A model generated the notes under the pieces. That model ran no database searches, was not told the DNA's origin, and saw nothing but the letters and a program-made list of their open reading frames with translations. 42,240 bases of DNA from Subtercola sp. (GTDB lineage Bacteria; Actinomycetota; Actinomycetes; Actinomycetales; Microbacteriaceae), in contig JAODBB010000107.1 in NCBI GenBank assembly GCA_025463745.1, positions 1 to 42,240 on the forward strand. Direction: 5' to 3'. A program made the position numbers and the translations under genes. This document shows, in pieces, positions 17,167-23,782 of the stretch (positions within the stretch are counted from its first letter, which is position 1; every line of letters starts with the position of its first letter).

Positions 17167-18189
17167 ATGGCAGTTCCGCGAATCGCTGTCGTCGGCACTG
17201 GTGCGAACGGTGCGGCGATCGCAGCTGATCTCATTCGGGGTGGCGTGCACGACGTCACCCTGATCGATCAGTGGCCGGAGAATGTCGCCGCGTTACGGCG
17301 GGATGGCGTGATCGTGCGAGTGCGCGGCCATGAAACACAGACTCCGGTCACAGCCATTAATCTGTGCGATGTGGCCACGCTGAGAGGCTCGTTCGACATC
17401 GTCTTGCTGCTCGTCAAGGCATACGACACCGCGTGGGCGTGCGAGTTGATCAAGCCTCTTCTCGCCCCCGACGGGGTCGTGGCGGGAGTACAGAATGGCA
17501 TGACGATCGACGCCATCGCCCGCGTGGTCGGCTTGCACCGAACGGTAGGGTGCGTTATCGAGGTCGGTGGCTCGATGTTCACCCCGGGTGTGGTCGAACG
17601 CGACACGCCTGGCGATCTCTCGTGGTTCGCGGTAGGCGGCTTCGGCGAGCACGCACGCAAGAACGAGAGAGCGGTGGCCGACCTGCTCGGTCTCGCCGGC
17701 ACGGTGGAGCTCTCGCCGCATATCCGCTCCTCCAAGTGGATGAAGCTCATCGTGAACGCAGCCGAACTGGTACCGTCGGCCATTCTCGGCCTGCCATTAG
17801 CAGAGGCCGTTCGCGTCGAGGGGATGCGCCGATTCATGATCGAGGCCGGTGCCGAGGCGGCACGCCTCACCGAGCCGCTCGGCCTGAAGACCGTTCCCAT
17901 CTTCGGCGTGGATGTCGATGCCACAGCGCCGTTGCGTTTCATCGAGACGCTGTTAGACAAGGTGGTCTTCGAGTACGCACTGCCGAACAGCCGCACGACC
18001 GTGCTCCAAGACTGGATGAAGGGCCGGCGCAGTGAGGTTCACGAGATCAACGGTCTGGTGGTCGAAAAGGCTGCGGAATCAGCTCTGGCGGCGCCCGCGA
18101 ATCAGAGAACCGTGGCCGTGGCGAGTCAGATAGAGGCCGGGGAGTTGGATGCACAGCCGTCAAATGTGAGGCTGTTGCTCGGCGATTGA
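17167..18189 (+). CDS. Ketopantoate reductase (ApbA/PanE) family oxidoreductase
   Basis: This 340-residue protein has the N-terminal dinucleotide motif VVGTGANGAAIA (Gly10, Gly12, Gly15), the LLVKAYDT segment that carries the family lysine, and the C-terminal helical domain with SSKWMKLIVNAAE, where the second conserved Lys and Asn fall. PanE reduces 2-dehydropantoate, but many homologues act on other 2-oxo or 2-hydroxy acids. Its position at the end of a catabolic run, without pantothenate genes, favours such a role. It is the last gene on this strand and converges with the E2 gene, 138 bases away. Confidence 0.86.
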   Translation: MAVPRIAVVGTGANGAAIAADLIRGGVHDVTLIDQWPENVAALRRDGVIVRVRGHETQTPVTAINLCDVATLRGSFDIVLLLVKAYDTAWACELIKPLLAPDGVVAGVQNGMTIDAIARVVGLHRTVGCVIEVGGSMFTPGVVERDTPGDLSWFAVGGFGEHARKNERAVADLLGLAGTVELSPHIRSSKWMKLIVNAAELVPSAILGLPLAEAVRVEGMRRFMIEAGAEAARLTEPLGLKTVPIFGVDVDATAPLRFIETLLDKVVFEYALPNSRTTVLQDWMKGRRSEVHEINGLVVEKAAESALAAPANQRTVAVASQIEAGELDAQPSNVRLLLGD

Positions 18190-18327
18190 CGGGCATCCAT
18201 TCGTCCCACGGCGGCGGTGCTTTGCTGGGTGGCGACCGCCCAGCCCCACCCAGCCAAACCCCGTTCCACGCATTCGCGCTCGGAGGGGGTGGCGAGTGGG
18301 CCTGGCTGGGGGCCGGGAAAGCGTCTC

Positions 18328-19641
18328 TCAGACCAGGATCGAGAGGGGGTTCTCGACCCGCTTGGTGAACGCTGCAAGCCATTGAGCTGCGAGCGCGCCA
18401 TCGACGGCTCTGTGATCGACCGAGAGCTGGCAGCGCATCACGGTCGCCACTGCGAGCTGACCGTCGATCACAACGGGCTGCTGCACGGCTGCCCCGACCG
18501 CAAGAATGCCCGATTGCGGCGGGTTGAGAATGGCCGCGAATTCCAGCGTTCCGTACATGCCGAGATTGGTGACCGAGAAGCTCCCGCCCTCGATCTCGTC
18601 TTGTTTCAGTCTCTTCGTTTTCGCCCGTTCGGCAAGATCGCCGATGGTGGCGCTGACGGCCGACAGACTCTGCGCCGCAACATCGCGAACGACCGGTGTG
18701 ACCAGCCCGCCTTCCGTGGCGACGGCGATCGAGATGTCGACCGACGAGTACTGTCGAACGGCGTCGTCGGCCCACGTCACGTTGGCGGCGGGCACATCGA
18801 CGAAGGCAGCTGCGGCCGCCTTGACGATCATGTCGTTGACCGAGATGCGGCGCGCAGACGTCTCATTGATGAGCGCACGAAGCTTCAGCAGTTCGTCGAC
18901 CCTGCACTCCGTTGTGAGGTAGAAGTGCGGAACCGTCGACTTACTCTCGGTGAGCCGACGAGCGATGGCACGTCGCATCGAGCTGTGCGGAATCTCTGTG
19001 TACGAACTCGGCGCAGTGGATGCATGCGAGGTCTGCCCTGCCCGTGTCGCCTGCATGACCTCCGTGGGCTGCGGGGGCTGTGAGGCGGCAGGTGCCGTGG
19101 GCTGCGTGGTCGCCGGCGCCGATGGCGGCGCCGACTCGGCCCGGTCGCGAATGAACGTCTCCACGTCGCGGCGCACGATGCGGCCGCCAGGGCCGGTTCC
19201 GCTCACCTGTTCGGGCTCGACACCGTTCTGTTTCGCAATTCGGCGGGCTATCGGAGAGACGAACAGCCGGTCGGATGCCCGCGGGGCACTCACAGCGTCG
19301 GCGCTGCTCTCCACTGCGGCAGCCGCCGCCGCTTCATCGAGTTCTGGTTCACCGGGCACGCCGTCGCCCGCGAGAGCCTGGTCGATATCGGCCGCTGTCT
19401 CGCCCTCGGCGATGAGCACGGCGATCGCCGCTCCGACTTCGGCAGAGTCTCCCGGCATCAGCAGGGTTCGACCCAGCGTTCCTTCGGCCTCGGCGCCGTA
19501 TTCGACGACGGCCTTCTCGGTCTCGATTTCGGCGATCGGGTCGCCGAGCGAGACGTATTGACCCTCGCTGATGAGCCAGCTCGCGATTGCGGCTTCACTG
19601 GCGCCGGCGAGAACTTCCGGCATACGGATGATCGTCGCCAT
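18328..19641 (-). CDS. 2-oxoacid dehydrogenase E2 component (dihydrolipoamide acyltransferase)
   Basis: The 437-residue protein has an N-terminal lipoyl domain with the acceptor Lys43 (IETEKAVVE) and an acidic/Ala linker. A peripheral subunit-binding domain follows at about residues 127-163 (SPIARRIAKQNGVEPEQVSGTGPGGRI), then a Pro/Ala/Thr/Gln-rich linker and the catalytic domain ending with DHRAVDG (His410, Asp414). It transfers an acyl group from E1 to CoA. It is one base downstream of the E1 gene and so forms an operon with it. No E3 (dihydrolipoamide dehydrogenase) is nearby, so E3 must be shared from elsewhere. The acyl specificity (pyruvate, acetoin, branched-chain) is not decidable by eye. 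Confidence 0.93.
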   Translation of the reverse strand: MATIIRMPEVLAGASEAAIASWLISEGQYVSLGDPIAEIETEKAVVEYGAEAEGTLGRTLLMPGDSAEVGAAIAVLIAEGETAADIDQALAGDGVPGEPELDEAAAAAAVESSADAVSAPRASDRLFVSPIARRIAKQNGVEPEQVSGTGPGGRIVRRDVETFIRDRAESAPPSAPATTQPTAPAASQPPQPTEVMQATRAGQTSHASTAPSSYTEIPHSSMRRAIARRLTESKSTVPHFYLTTECRVDELLKLRALINETSARRISVNDMIVKAAAAAFVDVPAANVTWADDAVRQYSSVDISIAVATEGGLVTPVVRDVAAQSLSAVSATIGDLAERAKTKRLKQDEIEGGSFSVTNLGMYGTLEFAAILNPPQSGILAVGAAVQQPVVIDGQLAVATVMRCQLSVDHRAVDGALAAQWLAAFTKRVENPLSILV

Positions 19642-19642
19642 G

Positions 19643-21835
19643 TCAGTTCCTCTTTCCCATGTCGTCTCTGACCGCGGCCAGCGCGACGACGATCTCGTCG
19701 GTCTTGGCTATCGCGGCACGTTCGAGCACTTTCGAAATGCTCGGCGACGCCTCGCCACCCGAAACGCGCTGAACGGGCTGATCGAGCCAGTGGAAGTAGC
19801 GGCGCTGGATTTCGTCGGCCAGCCAACCGCCGTATGACGTTCCGAGCGCGCCCTGCTCGGCGATCAGCACATTGTTGGTCTTCTTGATGCTCTCCCCGAT
19901 GGTCTCCCAGTCGATGCTTGCCCGATCGAGCCAACGCAAGTCGATGACCTCTGCGTCGAGCTCTTGGAGTTCGACGGCATCGAGAGCCGCCTGCACCATC
20001 GAGAGGTAGGTCAGAACGGTCACGTCAGACCCGGCTCGGCGAATGGCCGCTTTGCCGAAGGGGAGTTGGTAATCGAGATTGTTCGCGGGCACGTCTCCTG
20101 TCGTGCCGTACAGATCGACATGCTCGATGACGAGTACCGGATCTTGCAGTGCGAGTGCGGTGTTCATCAACCCGATGTAGTCGAAGGGAGTCGACGGCGC
20201 GACGATGCGCCAGCCGGGACTGGTCACGAAGATCCCGGCGGGATCCATGAGGTGCTGAGAACCGTATCCCGACCCGATCGCGACTTTCGTTCGCAAGACG
20301 AGGGGAACCGCGCTCTGGCCGCCGAACATGTGGCGCGCCTTCCCGATCTGGTTGAAGACCTGGTCGGCAGCGACCCAGAGGAAGTCGGGATACATGAACT
20401 CGACCACCGGCCGGAATCGGCCGTCGATCGCCAGACCGCCGCCGAGCCCGACGAACGCGTTCTCGCTGATGGGAGTGCCGAGAACGCGGTCGGGATGCTT
20501 CTCAACCAGTCCTTTCGTGACGCCGTTGGTACCGCCCTTGAGGCGATGCACGTCTTCACCCATGATGACGATGCGCTCGTCCACGTCCATCCTGCGACCC
20601 ATTACTGCGGCGGCGGCATCGACCAATTTCATCGGCACCAGTTCACCGGCAAAACTCGTCTGCTCTTGAAGGTCGGCTCCGGCCAGTTCGCTGAGATCGC
20701 CGCGAACACCCACGTTGACGAAATCTGCTTCTGGCCACAATTCCGGCCGAATGCGGCGGCGGCCAGGCTTGCCTTCGGGGTCGGGTTCGAGAAGGGCGGC
20801 AACGGCAACGGTCATCGCCTGCTGCGCCTGAGCTCTGACGGCGTCGACCTGCTCAGCGGTGATGAGGCCGAGCTTCGTCATTTCGTTCGCCACACGTTCC
20901 AGGGGGTCACGAGCCCGCCAGCTCTGCTCTTCTTCCTTCCCGCGGTAGCCGAAAGCGCTTCCGGGGTACGCGCCGTTCTGGTGAAAATACCGGTAGACCT
21001 CTGCCTCGACGATCGCCGGGCCTTGGCCGGTTCGCAGATGCTCTTCGGCCTCTTTCATGGCCAGGTGCACGGCGAGCGGATCCATGCCGTCGACCCGCCA
21101 CGCGCGAATGCCGAAGCCGAGCCCGCGACCCGAGAGTCGTGATTCTCCGGTGACCTCGTTGACGCGAGTAGACACAGCGTAGAGATTGTTCTCGATGAAG
21201 AACACGAGTGGCAGTTTCCAGGCCGCGGTGAGGTTCATGCTCTCGAGCACCGAGCCGATGTTGACGGCGCCGTCGCCGAAATAGCTCACCGTCACGTCGT
21301 TGGTGCCTGCGTGCTTCTGAGCCCAGGCATTGCCTGAGGCGAACGGAACGCCGCCGCCGACGATGGCGTTGGTGCCGAGCGCGCCGGCTTCGTGCCATTG
21401 CAAGTGCATCGATCCGCCGCGGCCGTTGCAATAGCCCTGAGCCAACCCGAGAATCTCGGCCAGCGTGCGTTGCAGAACGGTTTGTATGTCGTCACTCACC
21501 AGGGCATCGAGATCGAGGCCGCCTTGGGCGACATAGCCGATCGCCTTGGCGAGAAACTGATGATGACCGCGATGTGATCCGTTGATCGCGTCGGTCGGTC
21601 GCAGCCCGACGATCGACCCGACGGCGCCGCCTTCCTGGCCGATGCTGGAGTGTGCCGGCCCGTGCACGAGGCCTTCGCCCGCGATCTCGAGCACTGTCTC
21701 TTCGAACGCCCTGATCAGGTGCAGCTGCCCGAGCATGGTGGCCAGCAGTGCCGGGTCGGCATCTTTCCAGTCTGTGGGCGTGGTGTGGAGCTCAACCCAC
21801 GGCAATTCGGGTTTCAGCTGGCTATGCCGGACCAT
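19643..21835 (-). CDS. 2-oxoacid dehydrogenase E1, fused alpha and beta subunits
   Basis: The 730-residue protein joins two halves that are separate genes in most bacteria. Residues ~30-370 are the alpha subunit, with the thiamine diphosphate motif GDGAVNIG...ENN (187-217). Residues ~400-730 are the beta subunit (MGEDVHRLKGGTNGVTKGL, GGGLAIDGRFRPVVEFMYPDF, TVLTYLSMVQAAL). The enzyme decarboxylates a 2-oxo acid and reductively acylates E2. Fused forms are found in actinobacteria and others, often in acetoin or catabolic clusters. AAGGAG precedes the ATG. The promoter region upstream contains an ATGGATACATT operator shared with the divergent VOC/GntR genes. Confidence 0.93.
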   Translation of the reverse strand: MVRHSQLKPELPWVELHTTPTDWKDADPALLATMLGQLHLIRAFEETVLEIAGEGLVHGPAHSSIGQEGGAVGSIVGLRPTDAINGSHRGHHQFLAKAIGYVAQGGLDLDALVSDDIQTVLQRTLAEILGLAQGYCNGRGGSMHLQWHEAGALGTNAIVGGGVPFASGNAWAQKHAGTNDVTVSYFGDGAVNIGSVLESMNLTAAWKLPLVFFIENNLYAVSTRVNEVTGESRLSGRGLGFGIRAWRVDGMDPLAVHLAMKEAEEHLRTGQGPAIVEAEVYRYFHQNGAYPGSAFGYRGKEEEQSWRARDPLERVANEMTKLGLITAEQVDAVRAQAQQAMTVAVAALLEPDPEGKPGRRRIRPELWPEADFVNVGVRGDLSELAGADLQEQTSFAGELVPMKLVDAAAAVMGRRMDVDERIVIMGEDVHRLKGGTNGVTKGLVEKHPDRVLGTPISENAFVGLGGGLAIDGRFRPVVEFMYPDFLWVAADQVFNQIGKARHMFGGQSAVPLVLRTKVAIGSGYGSQHLMDPAGIFVTSPGWRIVAPSTPFDYIGLMNTALALQDPVLVIEHVDLYGTTGDVPANNLDYQLPFGKAAIRRAGSDVTVLTYLSMVQAALDAVELQELDAEVIDLRWLDRASIDWETIGESIKKTNNVLIAEQGALGTSYGGWLADEIQRRYFHWLDQPVQRVSGGEASPSISKVLERAAIAKTDEIVVALAAVRDDMGKRN

Positions 21836-21880
21836 GTCGCTTTCTCCTTCGTAAGTCGGATGATCCGAAGATCACTCTCG

Positions 21881-21909
21881 AACCTAATCGAGAAATGGAT
21901 ACATTGCAA
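21881..21909 (-). promoter_or_regulatory. Predicted promoter of the E1-E2 operon
   Basis: Read on the minus strand, TTGCAA (21904-21909) and TAGGTT (21881-21886) are 17 bases apart and upstream of the E1 start at 21835. The repeat at 21895-21905 lies across the spacer. The -10 match is modest, so the call rests partly on the operator position. Confidence 0.4.
21895..21905. promoter_or_regulatory. Predicted GntR-family operator, E1-E2 side
   Basis: ATGGATACATT is repeated in perfect inverted orientation as AATGTATCCAT at 21956-21966, in the intergenic region between the divergent E1-E2 and VOC-GntR genes. The 12-base AATGGATACATT is itself nearly palindromic (10 of 12 positions), as expected for a dimeric GntR/FCD site. 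It covers the predicted E1 promoter spacer. Confidence 0.6.
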
Positions 21910-21929
21910 CCAGAATATTGAACCATCAC

Positions 21930-21958
21930 TTGAAAAAGCCGTCGATTGATCGCAGAAT
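21930..21958 (+). promoter_or_regulatory. Predicted promoter of the VOC-GntR genes
   Basis: TTGAAA (21930-21935) and CAGAAT (21953-21958) are 17 bases apart, 28 bases before the VOC ATG. The second operator copy, 21956-21966, overlaps the -10 box, which would give negative autoregulation of the downstream GntR gene. Confidence 0.45.
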
Positions 21959-21966
21959 GTATCCAT
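21956..21966. promoter_or_regulatory. Predicted GntR-family operator, VOC-GntR side
   Basis: AATGTATCCAT is the exact reverse complement of the 21895-21905 site, 61 bases away. It overlaps the -10 box of the predicted plus-strand promoter. The GntR gene two positions downstream is the obvious candidate to bind it. Confidence 0.6.
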
Positions 21967-21985
21967 ATCAACGAGGAGATCAACT

Positions 21986-22507
21986 ATGGGCCTTCCAGGC
22001 ATGCGAGGAACCGAACACATCGGGTTCACTGTTCCCGACATTGAACAAGCTGAACGATTTTTCGTCGACATCATCGGCTGCACGCTCGTCTACTCGCTGG
22101 GCCCATACGCCTACGAAGACGACTGGATGGTGAAACAGCTTGGCGTGCATCCACGTACCGTGATGCACGTCCGCTTTCTCCGGTGCGGCTTCGGCCCGAA
22201 TTTCGAGATCTTCGAATTCGAGACTCCTGACACACAGCTGCCCCAGCCGAAGAACACCGACATCGGAGGCCACCATCTTGCGTTCTACGTCGACGATTTC
22301 GACGAGGCACTGGTCTACCTGCGCGAGAAGGGCCTGACCATCATGGGCGACCCGGTTTCGAGCAAGAATGCGAGCGAGGGCCAGCGCTGGATCTACTTTC
22401 TGAGCCCGTGGGGAATGCAACTGGAATTAGTAAGCTACCCGAAGGGCAAGGCGTACGAAAAAGAGGCACCGGTGAAGCTTTGGCATCCGTCTCGGCCGGG
22501 GGAGTGA
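21986..22507 (+). CDS. VOC-superfamily (glyoxalase/bleomycin-resistance fold) protein
   Basis: This 173-residue protein has two beta-alpha-beta-beta-beta modules: GTEHIGFTVPDIEQAERFFVDIIGCTLVY at the N-terminus and GGHHLAFYVDDFDEALVYLREKGLTIMG in the second half. His residues at the first strand of each module (EHIGF, HHLAF) and Glu in MQLELVSYP are the usual metal ligands. VOC proteins include lyases, isomerases and ring-cleavage dioxygenases, so the reaction cannot be named. It is divergent from E1-E2 and 10 bases before the GntR gene, which ties it to the same pathway. AGGAG lies before the ATG. Confidence 0.85.
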   Translation: MGLPGMRGTEHIGFTVPDIEQAERFFVDIIGCTLVYSLGPYAYEDDWMVKQLGVHPRTVMHVRFLRCGFGPNFEIFEFETPDTQLPQPKNTDIGGHHLAFYVDDFDEALVYLREKGLTIMGDPVSSKNASEGQRWIYFLSPWGMQLELVSYPKGKAYEKEAPVKLWHPSRPGE

Positions 22508-22517
22508 GGAGTCTCGG

Positions 22518-23207
22518 GTGAGCGCGCAAGGTCTTCCACAGAATCAGCGGATCGACAAGGCAAGCACCGTCGCCGCCGACAAGATCGCCGGCCAGCTGCG
22601 TTCCGACATTCTCGGCGGGCGCCTGGCTCCCGGTGAGCGCATCATGCAAGAGGTTCTCGCCGAGCAGTTCGGTGCGAGCCGGATGCCCGTGCGTGAAGCC
22701 TTGCGAATTCTCCAGTCCGACGGGCTCGTCACCCTCATCTCGAACTCGGGTGCTTGGGTTTCGAAACTGAGTATGGCTGAATGTGCTGAAGCCTACGAGA
22801 TTCGGGAGCGGTTGGAGCCGCTGCTCATCCGCGAGAGCATCCCCCTCCTCTCAGACCACGAGATCGACGTTCTGACCGGTCTGGTGGAGGCTCTGGAAGA
22901 GAACACTGATGTCGAGATGTTCTTGCGCCTCGACCGGCAATTTCACTTGTTGTCGTACAGCGCTGCCCCCACGGCGATCGTGTCGGAGATCATCCATCGA
23001 CTCTGGAACACGACGCAGCACTACCGCCGAGCCTTCACGTTGCTCATGAACTCTGAACGGCGTCAGATCACCACGTACGAGCACCGGCTTCTCATCGATG
23101 CCATCCAGCGCCGCGACACCGACGAAGCCGAACGGACATTGCTCGGGCACATCAGGCGCACGCGGCATGAACTCGGGCGGCACCCGGAGCTTTTCATCGC
23201 TTCCTGA
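22518..23207 (+). CDS. GntR family transcriptional regulator, FCD subfamily
   Basis: The 229-residue protein has a winged helix at about residues 20-85 (LRSDILGGRLAPGERIMQEVLAEQFGASRMPVREALRIL) and an FCD effector domain after that, with DRQFHLLSY and conserved His residues that usually hold a metal and carboxylate ligand. The GTG start has AGGAG 6 bases upstream and follows the VOC stop by 10 bases. FCD regulators typically sense organic acids and repress catabolic genes. The twin ATGGATACATT sites in the nearby divergent promoter region are its likely targets. Confidence 0.92.
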   Translation: MSAQGLPQNQRIDKASTVAADKIAGQLRSDILGGRLAPGERIMQEVLAEQFGASRMPVREALRILQSDGLVTLISNSGAWVSKLSMAECAEAYEIRERLEPLLIRESIPLLSDHEIDVLTGLVEALEENTDVEMFLRLDRQFHLLSYSAAPTAIVSEIIHRLWNTTQHYRRAFTLLMNSERRQITTYEHRLLIDAIQRRDTDEAERTLLGHIRRTRHELGRHPELFIAS

Positions 23208-23230
23208 ATGTGTGAGCGTGCGGTGCTCAG

Positions 23231-23304
23231 TGGAGCGAGTGACGGGAATCGAACCCGCGCTATCAGCTTGGGAAGCTGAAGTTCTGCCATTGAACTACAC
23301 TCGC
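23231..23304 (-). tRNA. tRNA-Gly (anticodon CCC)
   Basis: On the minus strand a complete cloverleaf can be drawn. The acceptor stem GCGAGTG/CACTCGC is perfect, the D-stem is GTTC/GAAC, and the anticodon stem TCAGC/GCTGA encloses TTCCCAA, giving anticodon CCC for GGG codons. A T-arm with TTCGATT follows. The discriminator base T is followed by an encoded CCA (23231-23233). It reads in the opposite direction to its flanking genes. A possible minus-strand promoter (TTGGCG, then TACTGC 17 bases on) lies in the A/T-richer spacer at higher coordinates. Confidence 0.95.
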
Positions 23305-23782
23305 GTGGCCTGCGATCCGCGTGATTACGGGGAACTAGCAGTATTGGGATTCAATGTATTCGCCAAAGTTGGATGTTTAGTCGTAGTTTTGGCTGCTGCC
23401 ATTGAACGATTACAGGATAGCAGTGAGGTCGGGGAGCCTCGTGCGATATTCGTGCCGCCGAGCATGTCTGCCGCGGGTGGAGGCAATTTTGACGATGCGC
23501 TGAGAGTGCCCGGGGTCAAACACGTCAACTAAATCGGAGTGGTCTGACACTCTTGACAATCCGCGCCCGACATTGCTCGGATTAAACATCAGAGCAATTC
23601 TGGAATTTTGAGCCAAAATAGCGCTATATTCGATAATGCTGACGGTAATGATCGGACTATTGCACGCGTCGGACGACGAATTTTCGGCGTTGCGAGCGCG
23701 GGCTCGTGATTGTTGACGTCGGCGCTGATGAGGTTGCCGACGCTCCTCAGAAATGGCTGAGGCTCGCAAGAAGGAGTCAATG
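23305..23782. other. Gene-free, A/T-richer spacer upstream of the secreted GH32 gene
   Basis: Frames that stay open here lack recognisable motifs, ribosome sites and the codon pattern of the neighbours, so I see no gene. The tract is visibly richer in A and T than the genes around it. It holds the likely tRNA promoter (minus strand) and a likely promoter for the GH32 gene at 23608-23637. A TTGACA at 23553-23558 has no good -10 partner. Confidence 0.6.
23608..23637 (+). promoter_or_regulatory. Predicted promoter of the secreted GH32 gene
   Basis: TTGAGC (23608-23613) and GATAAT (23632-23637) are 18 bases apart in an A/T-rich stretch. This implies a 5' leader of about 140 bases before the ATG at 23783, in which I see no riboswitch-like fold. 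Confidence 0.4.

Noticed and set aside
18190-18327. Possible terminator between the convergent PanE-like and E2 genes
   Set aside because: The only stems (GGCGGT/ACCGCC, CCCAGCCA/TGGCTGGG) have large loops of 16 and 46 bases and no T-run. The tract is short and very GC-rich, so such pairs are expected by chance.
19964-21142. 392-codon plus-strand open frame opposite the E1 gene
   Set aside because: The minus strand encodes a textbook E1 alpha-beta protein over the same bases; the antisense translation has no family features.
23231-23304. tRNA-Gly as a current attachment site of an integrated element
   Set aside because: No second copy of the tRNA 3' end and no integrase, excisionase or phage gene were found in the window.
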